Part shown: in pieces, positions 7,637 through 15,999 of the stretch
How the letters are laid out: every line of letters starts with the position of its first letter
Numbering within the stretch: the stretch's first letter is position 1
The notes under the pieces: generated by a model
Database searches by the model: none
What the model was told of the DNA's origin: nothing
The model's input: the letters and a program-made list of their open reading frames with translations, nothing else
Source: a virus
Direction: 5' to 3' (one strand)
Virus record (IMG/VR): IMGVR_UViG_3300036817_000010
Location: 1-22,210 of that record
DNA length: 22,210 bases
Made by a program: the position numbers and the translations under genes

Positions 7637-8433
7637 TGCACCGATCAACGCCACTCAATAGCGCGCTGCGCGGCTACACATCTGGCGGCGCTCGCGGCGT
7701 AGTCGACCAAGTCGATGACACGAAATTGCTGCAGGAAATGGGCGGCAACTTCATGGTCAACGAAACACGCGACAAGGTCGAGGCTCCGCAGAACTATGGC
7801 TTCACTTCGGTGGTGTTCAATGCCGAGAAAGATGGCATGGGCAAGATCAAGTCGAGCGCAGAGCATTTCACCAGCTTCATGGGTGGCAGCCGTTCATTCC
7901 CTGTAGCGATCATGGATGATCGTCGTCACCGTCTCTACAAATTGCAGCAGGGCGACACCGCGATGTTTCGCGGGCGCGGCGACTTCCAGCAATTCCATAT
8001 GACGCAGAACGGTGGTTTCTGGACCGCACCACAGGACAAGACTGTTCGGATGCAGTTGCTGCAGAAGGACAGCCAAAGCAATTCGACAATGCAAAGCGGC
8101 GGTGGAAGTGGCGGCGGCGGTGGTGGTGCTGGTGCTCAAACGAGGGATGGAAGCGGCGGCGGCTCAAGTGGTAGCGGTGGGCAGCAAGGTCAACAGAAGG
8201 GACAGGAGTCCGTCTATCAAGACGGTCAGAAGTCGCCGATGTTCGTTGACGTGACCAAGGACGCCAGTCGTGTGGGCGGTAACAACGTTTACCTAATGGA
8301 TGGAAACGGTACCATCCTTGTCCACGTCACGGGTGGCAATGTTTATCTCGGTGCTCAGGCTGGAAAAGCGCAATTTGCGAAAGTGGAGACCGAGAGCGGT
8401 CCTTCAGTGAACGTGTATGCGAAGATAGGGTGA
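7636..8433 (+). CDS. Baseplate spike/assembly protein, Mu gp45-like, with glycine-rich insert
   Basis: The 265-residue product resembles Mu gp45 (Phage_Mu_Gp45), which forms the membrane-piercing central spike. The N-terminal GVVDQVDDTKLLQEMGGNF and VEAPQNYGFTSVV segments and the PVAIMDDRRHRLYKLQQGDTAMF region (about 89-111) are typical. Mu gp45 is about 200 residues; most of the excess is a Gly/Ser/Gln-rich insert at about residues 153-191, after which the repetitive beta tail (NVYLMDGNG..., GGNVYLGAQ) resumes. The His-x-His metal-binding tip motif known from some phage spikes is not visible. I chose ATG 7636, which overlaps the hub stop, over the TTG one codon earlier. Confidence 0.85.
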   Translation: MHRSTPLNSALRGYTSGGARGVVDQVDDTKLLQEMGGNFMVNETRDKVEAPQNYGFTSVVFNAEKDGMGKIKSSAEHFTSFMGGSRSFPVAIMDDRRHRLYKLQQGDTAMFRGRGDFQQFHMTQNGGFWTAPQDKTVRMQLLQKDSQSNSTMQSGGGSGGGGGGAGAQTRDGSGGGSSGSGGQQGQQKGQESVYQDGQKSPMFVDVTKDASRVGGNNVYLMDGNGTILVHVTGGNVYLGAQAGKAQFAKVETESGPSVNVYAKIG

Positions 8434-8437
8434 ATGA

Positions 8438-8956
8438 ATGCCAGCTGGGTACAATGTCCCTGACATCCGGCTTGTCCAAAACAACGTCTTCCCGCAATAC
8501 TCCGTCACGGTGGATTGGTCGTTGTTGCCGAACGGTACACTCGATGACAGTCAAGCGCTGGCAACTGCAGTGATCGTTGCACTCGGTACTAACGCGCTGG
8601 CGAGCGTTAACGATGAGTTGCCCGATCCTGATTCCGTTGATCGCATGGGATGGTGGGGTGATCTCGACGCACAATTGATCTGGGGCGGCTGGCCCATAGG
8701 ATCGAAACTGTGGTTGTTGGCTCGCACCAAGATATTGCCAGCATCCGCGCGGCAAGGCTCGACGATGGTGTTGATTGAGAATTATATCCGCAACGCGATC
8801 CAGCCGTTTGTCGATAACAAGATTTGTTCTGGTTTCAATGTGTGGACGACGCGGGTTGATCCGCAGCGCATTGATGCGTTGATCAGGATTTATCGCGGGC
8901 CGTTGCCAGACATTGAACTGCGCTACGCCGTCCTCTGGGACGCCATGCAATCCTAA
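8438..8956 (+). CDS. Mu gp46-like baseplate protein
   Basis: This 172-residue protein matches the GP46 family of Mu-like baseplates, related to T4 gp25-type wedge components. Typical marks are the N-terminal PDIRLVQNN, then DDSQALATAVIVALGTNALA, the tryptophan-rich MGWWGDLDAQLIWGGWPIGS segment at about residues 69-88, and the following SKLWLLARTK. It lies four bases after the spike gene and 15 bases before the baseplate J gene, the standard Mu order. A second ATG at 8434 is in another frame. Confidence 0.9.
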   Translation: MPAGYNVPDIRLVQNNVFPQYSVTVDWSLLPNGTLDDSQALATAVIVALGTNALASVNDELPDPDSVDRMGWWGDLDAQLIWGGWPIGSKLWLLARTKILPASARQGSTMVLIENYIRNAIQPFVDNKICSGFNVWTTRVDPQRIDALIRIYRGPLPDIELRYAVLWDAMQS

Positions 8957-8971
8957 CAGCAAAGTATCGAC

Positions 8972-10090
8972 ATGCCGTGGAACACGCCGACATTGCGCGC
9001 GGTGCGCGAACTTGTGCGCGACGCGGTCAATGCGTCGTTGCCGGGAGCCGATGCCAATGTGCCGAACAGCGTGTTGCGTGTCATGTCGGACAATCAGGGC
9101 GCGCTCTGCCATCTGACACTGCAATATGTTGATTGGTTGTCACTACAGCTGCTGCCCGACACGGCAGAGACGGAGTGGTTAGATCGGCACGGCAACATCT
9201 GGCTGGTCAATGCAGATGGTTCGACCGGCCGCAAAATGGCGACGCTTGCGACTGGTACGGCGCAGTTTCAGGGTCTTGTCGATGGCACGGTGGTTCCGAC
9301 TGGCACACAATTGCAAAGCGGCATTAGTTTCCCGGTCGGTTTTAGTTCGGCGAACAACACGGTTACGTTCGAAACGCTTGAGGACATTACCACATCGGCA
9401 AGCGGGCTAGTCAGCGGCAATATACGTGCGCTTGATGCAGGATCGTTCGGCAATCTGCCGGATGGCTCTGGGCTTTCGATATACCCGACAATCCCCGGCG
9501 TCAGCGGTCTCGCATTTGCGTATGGTCTTACGAACGGCACCGACACCGAAACCGACGATGAACTACGCGCTAGGGTTTTGCAGCGTATTCAAAATCCACC
9601 AATGGGCGGCGATGCTGCTGATTATGTTGCGTGGGCGCTCGCTGTTCCCGGCGTGACGCGTGCTTGGGCTTCGCCGAACGAAATGGGCGTCGGCACTATG
9701 ACGGTGCGATTTCTGATGGATGATCTGCGTGCCTCAGACAATGGCTGGCCGCAACCCAACGACATCATAGCTGTTGCCGATTACGTTGATCAGATGCGGC
9801 CGGTAACAGTCAAGGACTGTTACGTGGTTGCTCCAATCAAACAGTTTCTCAATATCACTATTGCTAATTTGGTGCCCGACACCACCGAAGCGCAGGCCGA
9901 GATTGAGCAGAGCCTGCAGAACATGCTGTTCGTCAAGGCGTCTCCGGGTCAGACTATTTTTGCCGCGTGGGTCAGCTACGCGATCATGAATGCGCCAAGC
10001 GTTCAATCGTTTCAGCTGGTGACGGATACAGATTTTGTGATGCCTGCGCCGGGTTACATGGCCGTGCTCGAAACGATCCTTTATGAGTGA
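8972..10090 (+). CDS. Baseplate J-like protein, Mu gp47
   Basis: The 372-residue protein is a baseplate J family wedge protein, which links the hub to the peripheral baseplate and fibres. Family signatures are the N-terminal PTLRAVRELVRDAVNA, then LLPDTAETEWLDRHGNIWLV at about residues 62-81, a TETDDELRARVLQRIQNPP segment followed by MGGDAADYVAWALAVPGVTRAW at about 207-228, and the VRFLMDD strand. Length agrees with Mu gp47. Its end overlaps the gp48-like gene by eight bases. Confidence 0.93.
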   Translation: MPWNTPTLRAVRELVRDAVNASLPGADANVPNSVLRVMSDNQGALCHLTLQYVDWLSLQLLPDTAETEWLDRHGNIWLVNADGSTGRKMATLATGTAQFQGLVDGTVVPTGTQLQSGISFPVGFSSANNTVTFETLEDITTSASGLVSGNIRALDAGSFGNLPDGSGLSIYPTIPGVSGLAFAYGLTNGTDTETDDELRARVLQRIQNPPMGGDAADYVAWALAVPGVTRAWASPNEMGVGTMTVRFLMDDLRASDNGWPQPNDIIAVADYVDQMRPVTVKDCYVVAPIKQFLNITIANLVPDTTEAQAEIEQSLQNMLFVKASPGQTIFAAWVSYAIMNAPSVQSFQLVTDTDFVMPAPGYMAVLETILYE

Positions 10091-10865
10091 CCGGCACATT
10101 CGTCGCGCCGGTGATGACTATCGCGACGCGTTTCTTGAGTTGTTGCCGCAAGGTCCAGCATGGCCGAAGCACACAATGGACAGCGTGCTCTGGCAATCCT
10201 GCGATGGCCTCAACAATTATTGGGGTTACGTCGATGGTCGCGCTGCTGATCTGTTGGAGATCGAAAGCGATGCGCGCACGACGTTAGAACTGCTGCCTGA
10301 TTGGGAGCGCAACTGGGGCCTGCCTGATCCATGCTGGTCGCAGGCTCAGACTATCGGCCAGCGTCAGCGCGAACTGGTGCTGCGGATGACCATGATGGGT
10401 GGTCAGTCGCGGCAGTTCTTCATCGATACAGCGGCCTATCTTGGATACACGATCAGCATCAGTGAGTATCGACCATTTATGGTTGGGCTGGATCGCTGCG
10501 GAGACAATCGGGTCTATGGCGACGGTACCAACCCGACGTTCAACTCCATGTTCGTGAGTGGCTATCTGATAGTCTGCGATCCAAGCGGAAACAGAGTTGA
10601 GAGCGGAGAGCTATCCGAATATCCCAATTACGGTTTGGGTCCACCAGAGAACCGCTTCTACTGGACGGTGCATGTCGCCACGGTCAGTTTGACGTGGTTC
10701 AGGTGCGGTGGTGGCGGCGGTCAGACCGGCGTCGATCCACATTTGCGGATTGGGCGGGATACCGATTTGGAGTGCATCCTGAATAGATGGAAGCCCGCGC
10801 ACACTGAAATCATTTTTGACTATACCGGCCTTACTCCCGGCGGCCCGATGGCCGGGACTCCATGA
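10083..10865 (+). CDS. Mu gp48-like tail protein (DUF2313/YmfQ family)
   Basis: This 260-residue protein has the DUF2313 pattern of Mu gp48. An N-terminal YRDAFLELLPQGPAWPK motif (about residues 13-29) is followed by a helical region with LELLPDWERNWGLPDPC (about 63-79) and RQRELVLRMTMMGGQSRQFF. It acts in the baseplate next to gp47, probably at the attachment point of fibres. It is longer than Mu gp48, with an extra segment in the second half (about 150-235) that includes a five-glycine run. It is followed 13 bases later by the first fibre gene. Confidence 0.85.
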   Translation: MSDRHIRRAGDDYRDAFLELLPQGPAWPKHTMDSVLWQSCDGLNNYWGYVDGRAADLLEIESDARTTLELLPDWERNWGLPDPCWSQAQTIGQRQRELVLRMTMMGGQSRQFFIDTAAYLGYTISISEYRPFMVGLDRCGDNRVYGDGTNPTFNSMFVSGYLIVCDPSGNRVESGELSEYPNYGLGPPENRFYWTVHVATVSLTWFRCGGGGGQTGVDPHLRIGRDTDLECILNRWKPAHTEIIFDYTGLTPGGPMAGTP

Positions 10866-10878
10866 AGGGCAGCATCAT

Positions 10879-11919
10879 ATGAAATACAATGTTCCTTACG
10901 GTCTGCCTGATGAAACGACGTTGTATGGTACGCCATACGTCAATGGCAATCCGTCAACGGGAACTGCTGGCTCCATTCCGCCAGCCGCGTCGATTGAATA
11001 CGATCAGCGCGAAATCGTTGCGGTGATCCAGTACGCCTTCGACAAAGTTCTGTTCGATTGGACAGGTACGCCGTGCGCTGCGCCTTCAAATGCGGACCTG
11101 ACGCAGTTGTTGAAAGCGATCTACGGGATAAGCAACCGCGCGCGCGTGGTGGTCCCGTTCTCGTACTACGTGGATGGAGGCGCTGGCAATGATGCAAACG
11201 ACGGTCTGACTGCAGCAACGGCGTTCAAGACAATCCAGCATGCAGTAGATGTCGCTTCGGGATATGCGCCGGGACCGAATGCGATCACAATTCGGATCGC
11301 CCCCTTTACTTATACCGGCTTCACCACTCCAAACTACTCGATCCCGCAAATTCTCATTCAAGGAGATACGACAACACCAACGTCTTGCGTGATCGATGGC
11401 GGTACGACATGGGCCGCTGGATGTGGCTCCTATAACACATTGACGCTGAGTTATTGCAAGCTGCAAGCGACCGGCGGTCAGCATGTCGGTCCCGGTTCGA
11501 GCGGTGTCGTGGCTTTTCCATACGGGACTGTCTTGATCGGTCAGGGTGTTACTTTCGGACGCTGTGACCTAGCCTGCATGAACTCTGCCGGTGCTGTGAA
11601 CATCGAAACAGGCTTTCATATTAACGGTAGTGTGGGTGATTACATTCTGTATTCCGCTGGCGGATCGATCATATGTGGCGCTCTTGGATCGAGCCTTGAA
11701 ATCTTTATCGACGCACCGATAACCGTGCAGGCGTTTGCTCTTGCCAACACTGGCGGGTATCTCACCTCAACAGGCGTGACGTGGACTGGCGCAGCTAATG
11801 TTACCGGCCAGCGCTACAGTGCGAATTACAACTCCATGATCGACACAAATGTCAGTGGCGTGAATTATTTTCCCGGAACTGTCGCTGGTTCGGTTGCTAA
11901 TGGAGGGACTTACCGATGA
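10879..11919 (+). CDS. Tail fibre/spike protein with predicted beta-helix
   Basis: I start this 346-residue protein at ATG 10879 (MKYNVPYGLPDETTLYGTPY), because the earlier in-frame ATG at 10816 lies inside the gp48 gene. The N-terminal 80 residues should attach to the baseplate; a SIEYDQREIVAVIQYAFDK segment is common in rhizobial phage fibres. From about residue 97, the YYVDGGAGNDANDGLTAATAF pattern marks the start of a pectate-lyase-like right-handed beta-helix: repeated short strands with G, N and T turns continue to the end. Such proteins bind and sometimes cleave surface polysaccharide; no catalytic residues can be assigned. It overlaps the next gene by four bases. Receptor binding is inference from fold and place. 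Confidence 0.72.
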   Translation: MKYNVPYGLPDETTLYGTPYVNGNPSTGTAGSIPPAASIEYDQREIVAVIQYAFDKVLFDWTGTPCAAPSNADLTQLLKAIYGISNRARVVVPFSYYVDGGAGNDANDGLTAATAFKTIQHAVDVASGYAPGPNAITIRIAPFTYTGFTTPNYSIPQILIQGDTTTPTSCVIDGGTTWAAGCGSYNTLTLSYCKLQATGGQHVGPGSSGVVAFPYGTVLIGQGVTFGRCDLACMNSAGAVNIETGFHINGSVGDYILYSAGGSIICGALGSSLEIFIDAPITVQAFALANTGGYLTSTGVTWTGAANVTGQRYSANYNSMIDTNVSGVNYFPGTVAGSVANGGTYR

Positions 11920-12476
11920 ACCTCGTAAACCCGACGATCAACCCCTTCAAACACTACTGGCTTGCCGACGACGGGCGTGTCTATTCCGCGCCGCTGCAAA
12001 ATATCGTGACGACCAACGATCCGGGATATGTCGATTTCACCGGCAGCGGTGGCGTTGCCGTGCGCTGGCCTGTCGATGAGGCGGGTGTGCAGACGGACGA
12101 GGCGCTGCTTGAGGCTCTAGAGCCGCATGGCTTGAGCCTTAGTCCCGCGTCTGCGCTGCTGACCTATTCGGCGCGTAAGCGTTATGAAAAGCAAACAGGC
12201 GGCATCCAGATCGGAAAGAATACGATTCCGACCGACCGCGAGACGCAGAGCATAATCACCAACGCGGTGGTCTACGTCCAGATTAACCCCGGCACTTCGG
12301 TAAAATTCAAACACAAGACCGGCTTCATGACACTCAATCCGGCTGAACTCTCGGCGCTCGACACCGCTGTCGGCGCGCATGTGCAGGATTGCTTTGACAT
12401 TGAGTTCGAAGTTGCTGGCAAAATCACAGCCGGAACGATCACGACACTGGCTCAGATCGATGCCGCCTACAAGTAA
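11916..12476 (+). CDS. DUF4376 domain tail fibre-associated protein
   Basis: The 186-residue protein starts with MNLVNPTINPFKHYWLADDG and has a DUF4376-like domain at about residues 80-186: YSARKRYEKQTGGIQIGKNT with PTDRETQSIITNAV, then HVQDCFDIEFEV and AGTITTLAQIDAAY. This domain is common in small phage proteins next to tail fibres, where it is thought to help fibre assembly or to form a distal tip. The gene begins inside the fibre gene (ATGA overlap), which supports a joint role. Function is not experimentally settled for the family. Confidence 0.75.
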   Translation: MNLVNPTINPFKHYWLADDGRVYSAPLQNIVTTNDPGYVDFTGSGGVAVRWPVDEAGVQTDEALLEALEPHGLSLSPASALLTYSARKRYEKQTGGIQIGKNTIPTDRETQSIITNAVVYVQINPGTSVKFKHKTGFMTLNPAELSALDTAVGAHVQDCFDIEFEVAGKITAGTITTLAQIDAAYK

Positions 12477-12509
12477 AGAGGCCAAGGTAAAGAGATTGGT
12501 TATCTGACC

Positions 12510-12863
12510 ATGGCGATTGTCACCATCACGGTCGAGAACGACGCCGACTTCTATCGCGGGTTCGTCTACCAGACGACATCTGGTGCCCCGATTGACCTGA
12601 CCGGGTCAACGATGCGCATGATGCTGCGCAGGAATGCTACCGATGTGACTGCGTTGCTCAGTCTTTCGAGCGATGTCGGCGAAGGCATCGCTATTACGTC
12701 GGCGACTGGCGGGACCTTCACTGTACTGATAACGCAAGCGCAGCTAGAGCAATTGCCGCTTGACACCTATGCGCACTCGCTGATCATGACCAACATCAGC
12801 AGCGGATTGCAGACAAGGATATGGAACGGAACGCTCACTAATCTTGCAGGGCCGTCGCGATGA
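12510..12863 (+). CDS. Small beta-rich tail protein (Ig-like, fibre-associated)
   Basis: The 117-residue protein shows the pattern of small immunoglobulin-like phage tail proteins: [19 protein letters not shown] at about residues 28-46, then [20 protein letters not shown] at about 70-89 and a final WNGTLTNL strand. Such proteins lie beside collagen-like fibres in many alphaproteobacterial prophages and may form the collar that binds the fibre, by analogy with BppU N-terminal domains. It overlaps the collagen-fibre gene by four bases. The family is recognised by pattern only. Confidence 0.65.
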   Translation: MAIVTITVENDADFYRGFVYQTTSGAPIDLTGSTMRMMLRRNATDVTALLSLSSDVGEGIAITSATGGTFTVLITQAQLEQLPLDTYAHSLIMTNISSGLQTRIWNGTLTNLAGPSR

Positions 12864-14299
12864 GTGACATTCAAATCACCGCCGACCCGAACAACGATGT
12901 CGTCATCGTCAATGACGATTACGATACCGTGGTCGTTCAGACCGCCGATCCGGGGCCACCCGGCATTCAGGGACCAGTTGGTCCGCAAGGCCCGATAGGT
13001 CCGCAAGGCCCGCAGGGTTTGACCGGACAGAAGGGAGATACGGGAAACACAGGCGCAATTGGTCCGCAGGGACCGCAAGGCGTACCCGGATCGACCGGGC
13101 CAGCGGGGCCAGTGGGACCGCAAGGTCCACAGGGACCGGCAGGTATTGGCGACATGCTCGCCGCCAACAACCTCTCGGAATTGACCAACAAAATCACAGC
13201 ACGACAGAACATCTATGCCGCGCCGTTCGATGCGCTGGCCTACAACGGTATGCAGACCAACGGCTCGTGCGACATAGATCAGGCCCACAGCGGTGCTGCC
13301 ATTACAGGCATATCTAACACTGAGACATATATTATCGATGGTTTTTCTGTAAACTTTAATGGCGTCCCTGTTGGAAGTGCCCAGCAAGTATCGGATGCCC
13401 CTCCCGGTCTTATCAGTTCGCTAAAGCTGTCGGTAACCACCGCACAACCGTCCATTGCATCTGGCGACGTTGTTTATATCATCAGTAAAATTGAAGGATA
13501 TAGAACGGCCCGCCCCGCATTCGGGACATCGACTGCTCAACCTGTTTCATTTGGATTTTGGGTCAAGGCCAATAGGCCCGGAACTTATTCCGGAGCTATT
13601 GTTAATGGTGCCAATAGCAGATCATACGCATTCTCCTTCACGATAAATTCGTCCCTGACTTGGGAATTTAAGACAGTCACGATCCCCGGCGATATATCGG
13701 GAACGTGGTTGAATACGAATGGAGTGGGCCTGCGCCTGTATATTTGTATGGCGGCGGGAAGCAATTTCGTCGGCACGGCTAATGTTTGGGTAGGCACAAA
13801 CCAACTTGGCGTAACGGGCACCATTAACGGTGTGGCCGCGACCACTGACACGTTCCAAATAACTGGCGTCGTCATCCTCCCCGGTATCGAACTTCCGTCT
13901 GCGGCTCGCGCGCCGTTCATCATGCGGCCATTCGATCAAGAGTTGGTGCTTTGTCGGAGATATTTTCAATCTACATATGAAATCGGAACGCTTCTTGGAA
14001 CAGCTACGGATGTTGGTGCTGTTGAATTTTCGTGGGGGGCTGGTGCAGCAGCCGGTGCGATTGCGGGTGGAACTGCGTCGTTTAGTTCTGTGATGAGATC
14101 AACTCCAACCGTTAGCACTTATGATCTTAATGGCACGTCAGGACTTGTTTGCGCCACTCTAAGTGCGGGAGGCGTTGTAACAAATGGTGTTGCACTTAAT
14201 GAGGCGACCGCGAGTACCAAGAGCCTTAGAGCCCGCATTTATAATATAGCGGGAGCTTGTGGAATGCAGTTCCAGTACGCCGTTGATGCGAGGCTCTAA
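12860..14299 (+). CDS. Collagen-repeat tail fibre, probable receptor-binding protein
   Basis: The 479-residue protein has a 31-residue N-terminal segment followed by 21 uninterrupted Gly-X-Y triplets (residues 32-94), rich in GPQ and GPP, predicted to form a collagen-like triple helix. A conserved neck follows ([20 protein letters not shown] and [14 protein letters not shown]), typical of tail fibre trimers. The C-terminal 350 residues are beta-rich, with [19 protein letters not shown] resembling carbohydrate-binding jelly-roll modules. That part is visibly richer in A and T than the collagen-coding part, which points to exchange of the receptor-binding end. Gene order fits a trimeric fibre used for host recognition. 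Confidence 0.8.
   Translation: MSDIQITADPNNDVVIVNDDYDTVVVQTADPGPPGIQGPVGPQGPIGPQGPQGLTGQKGDTGNTGAIGPQGPQGVPGSTGPAGPVGPQGPQGPAGIGDMLAANNLSELTNKITARQNIYAAPFDALAYNGMQTNGSCDIDQAHSGAAITGISNTETYIIDGFSVNFNGVPVGSAQQVSDAPPGLISSLKLSVTTAQPSIASGDVVYIISKIEGYRTARPAFGTSTAQPVSFGFWVKANRPGTYSGAIVNGANSRSYAFSFTINSSLTWEFKTVTIPGDISGTWLNTNGVGLRLYICMAAGSNFVGTANVWVGTNQLGVTGTINGVAATTDTFQITGVVILPGIELPSAARAPFIMRPFDQELVLCRRYFQSTYEIGTLLGTATDVGAVEFSWGAGAAAGAIAGGTASFSSVMRSTPTVSTYDLNGTSGLVCATLSAGGVVTNGVALNEATASTKSLRARIYNIAGACGMQFQYAVDARL
12953..13141 (+). repeat. Collagen-like (Gly-X-Y)21 repeat region
   Basis: Twenty-one consecutive nine-base units coding Gly-X-Y, many reading GGNCCNCAN (Gly-Pro-Gln). No triplet is interrupted. 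Near-repeated DNA such as GGTCCGCAAGGCCCG recurs, so recombination or slippage by whole units is possible. Confidence 0.92.
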
Positions 14300-14577
14300 T
14301 GGCAGATTATCAACTCACCGCAACCGATGCTTCCGTGATCCGCACTGCTGACGGCGCGTGCATTCCGAACGAGCCTGCCAACCGAGACTGGGTCGAATAT
14401 CAGAAATGGCTTGAGGCTGGCGGCGTGCCCGATCCCTATGTGCCGCCGCCTCAACCGGAGCCGGTGCCCCCGCCACCAGAGTTGAGCGATGCGGTGCTGT
14501 ACGATCATGAAAACAGGCTTCGCGCACTAGAGGGTACGCCGACGCTGAATCGCGATCAATTCATGCGGAAGCTGTGA
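14299..14577 (+). CDS. Small fibre-associated protein with proline-rich linker
   Basis: This 92-residue protein starts with [20 protein letters not shown] and continues CIPNEPANRDWVEYQKWLEAGG, a pattern common in small proteins coded after phage tail fibres in Proteobacteria and as a tip or assembly domain. A proline-rich stretch follows at about residues 49-62 (VPPPQPEPVPPPPELS), then a short helical end. The start overlaps the fibre stop (TAATG). A similar proline-rich linker ending PPPELS recurs in the endolysin below. Exact role unknown; fibre assembly or capping is the likeliest. Confidence 0.65.
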   Translation: MADYQLTATDASVIRTADGACIPNEPANRDWVEYQKWLEAGGVPDPYVPPPQPEPVPPPPELSDAVLYDHENRLRALEGTPTLNRDQFMRKL

Positions 14578-14581
14578 GGAT

Positions 14582-14779
14582 ATGATCCTCAAGGTCGCAA
14601 ACACCATCGTGCATGATTTGCGCAGCCAGCCGCTGTTGCTTGCGCTCGTTGTCATCAACGCGATGTTTTTCGCTGGGAGCGTCTACACACTGCACCACGT
14701 CAGCAAATCGGCCGAACGTCGGGACGCAGTTCTCGCCACCATGGCTGAACGCTGCAATATCAGGGAGCCGAAGCAATGA
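14582..14779 (+). CDS. Single-TM small membrane protein, holin candidate
   Basis: This 65-residue protein has one hydrophobic segment at about residues 18-35 (PLLLALVVINAMFFAGSVYT), short charged ends and no cleavable signal pattern. Its stop overlaps the ATG of the endolysin gene (ATGA), the usual place for a holin or other lysis membrane protein. One TM segment would make it a class III-type holin or a spanin-like partner; no family can be named. The reading frame starts four bases after the previous gene. Confidence 0.6.
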   Translation: MILKVANTIVHDLRSQPLLLALVVINAMFFAGSVYTLHHVSKSAERRDAVLATMAERCNIREPKQ

Positions 14780-15897
14780 ACATTGTGATCTCGTCTGGTC
14801 ATGGCCTGAAGGTGCGCGGCGCAAGCGGATATCTGGACGAAGTCGATGAAGCGCGGCGCGTGGTCGAGCAAGTCGCCGATCTGCTGCTCAAGTCTGGTCT
14901 GGGTGTGAAGACTTTCCATGACGATATCTCGACCACGCAGAGCCAGAATCTCGAAACGATTGTGGACTTCCACAATGAACAGGATCGTGATCTCGATGTC
15001 TCAGTGCATTTCAATGCCTATGAGACGACGACAAAGCCAATGGGCTGTGAAGTGCTTTATGTCACTCAAGATGGATTGGCCGCGACGCTGTCGGAAGCTA
15101 TTTCGAATGCTGGGGACTTGATCGACCGTGGACCGAAGTATCGCAGTGATCTATATTTTCTTAACAACACCGAAGAACCGGCGATCCTGATCGAGACGTG
15201 TTTCGTCGATAGCTCCACTGATGCCGAACTATATCGCAACAAGTTCGATGAGATTTGCGCAGCTATCGCATCGGTGCTTTCAGGACGTGAGATCGTTGAC
15301 GTACCGCCGACAGAACCGGAGCCTGAGCCGCCACCGGAATTGAGTGAGAACAATCGTGTGGACATTCTTGGCGCGGTCGAGGGTGATGTAACCATCATCA
15401 TTAATGGACAACGTGTTACGGGTGCGGCGCGCTGTCTTAACATCGTCAATCTGAAAATCGCGATGCACGGCGATGTCACCGTGTCGATCAACGGACAAGA
15501 CTTTCACAACACGCCAAGCATTCCTTCGAACCAGAGCGACATCACCGCGACCGTGTTTGGCGGTGAAAGCGATTACAACACAAGTGCCTATGATCCGAAC
15601 AAGGTGCTCAACGACACCGATCTCTATATTGCGTTGCCGGATCGCATTGAAGGCGAGCGACCGCAAGTCCGGGTCTACAACTGGGTGACCGGCATCAGCG
15701 CGATTGCCAGCATCGAGGATGTTGGACCTTGGAACACCGATGATCCGTACTGGACAACGGGCGAGCGTCCGCAGGCCGAGAGCGGCACCGACATGGACGG
15801 GGTCGAGACCAATGGTGCAGGCATCGACCTGTCACCCGCGCTGGCAAACGCACTGGGCATCGACGGCATGGGCACTGTCGATTGGGAGTTCGTATAA
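14776..15897 (+). CDS. Endolysin: N-acetylmuramoyl-L-alanine amidase with C-terminal double-psi barrel
   Basis: The 373-residue protein has an Amidase_3 domain at residues 1-172, which cuts the bond between muramic acid and L-alanine in peptidoglycan. The zinc and catalytic residues fit H9 (SSGHG), E22, H78 (VSVHFNA) and E140 (ILIETCFVD). A proline- and glutamate-rich linker (about 176-190) leads to two short repeats, DVTIIINGQ and DVTVSINGQ, at about 204-241. Residues 256-373 resemble a DPBB/RlpA-type domain: ITATVFGGESDYNTSAYDPN, IEDVGPWN with D315, and TNGAGIDLSPAL with D351. No signal peptide is seen, so exit probably depends on the neighbouring membrane protein. Placed at the end of the late genes as a lysis enzyme. 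Confidence 0.88.
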   Translation: MNIVISSGHGLKVRGASGYLDEVDEARRVVEQVADLLLKSGLGVKTFHDDISTTQSQNLETIVDFHNEQDRDLDVSVHFNAYETTTKPMGCEVLYVTQDGLAATLSEAISNAGDLIDRGPKYRSDLYFLNNTEEPAILIETCFVDSSTDAELYRNKFDEICAAIASVLSGREIVDVPPTEPEPEPPPELSENNRVDILGAVEGDVTIIINGQRVTGAARCLNIVNLKIAMHGDVTVSINGQDFHNTPSIPSNQSDITATVFGGESDYNTSAYDPNKVLNDTDLYIALPDRIEGERPQVRVYNWVTGISAIASIEDVGPWNTDDPYWTTGERPQAESGTDMDGVETNGAGIDLSPALANALGIDGMGTVDWEFV

Positions 15898-15999
15898 ATT
15901 GACCGTGGCTATCCACCACGAATTGACGGTTGTCGGGGAGACAAAAGACTTGACGTTGTTAGGGTGCCGCGTTCGTTTTGAAACTGCGGAGACCCTGAC
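15898..15999. other. Intergenic region with three TTGAC repeats
   Basis: This 102-base gap is the longest in the late region. TTGAC occurs three times (15899, 15923 and 15950); the first two lie in a direct repeat AATTGAC[C/G]GT. A 5-bp inverted repeat CGTGG/CCACG (15904-15908, 15916-15920) is too short and lacks a T-tract to be a terminator. TTGAC resembles a -35 box, but no good -10 sequence follows at 16-18 bases. A promoter or operator for the last gene is possible. Confidence 0.35.

Noticed and set aside
12967-13212. Collagen-like reading frame on the reverse strand
   Set aside because: It mirrors the Gly-X-Y repeat: GGNCCN units read as Gly-Pro on both strands. No ribosome site, and it lies inside the fibre gene.
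15904-15920. CGTGG/CCACG hairpin as terminator after the endolysin
   Set aside because: Five base pairs only, and no T-tract behind it.
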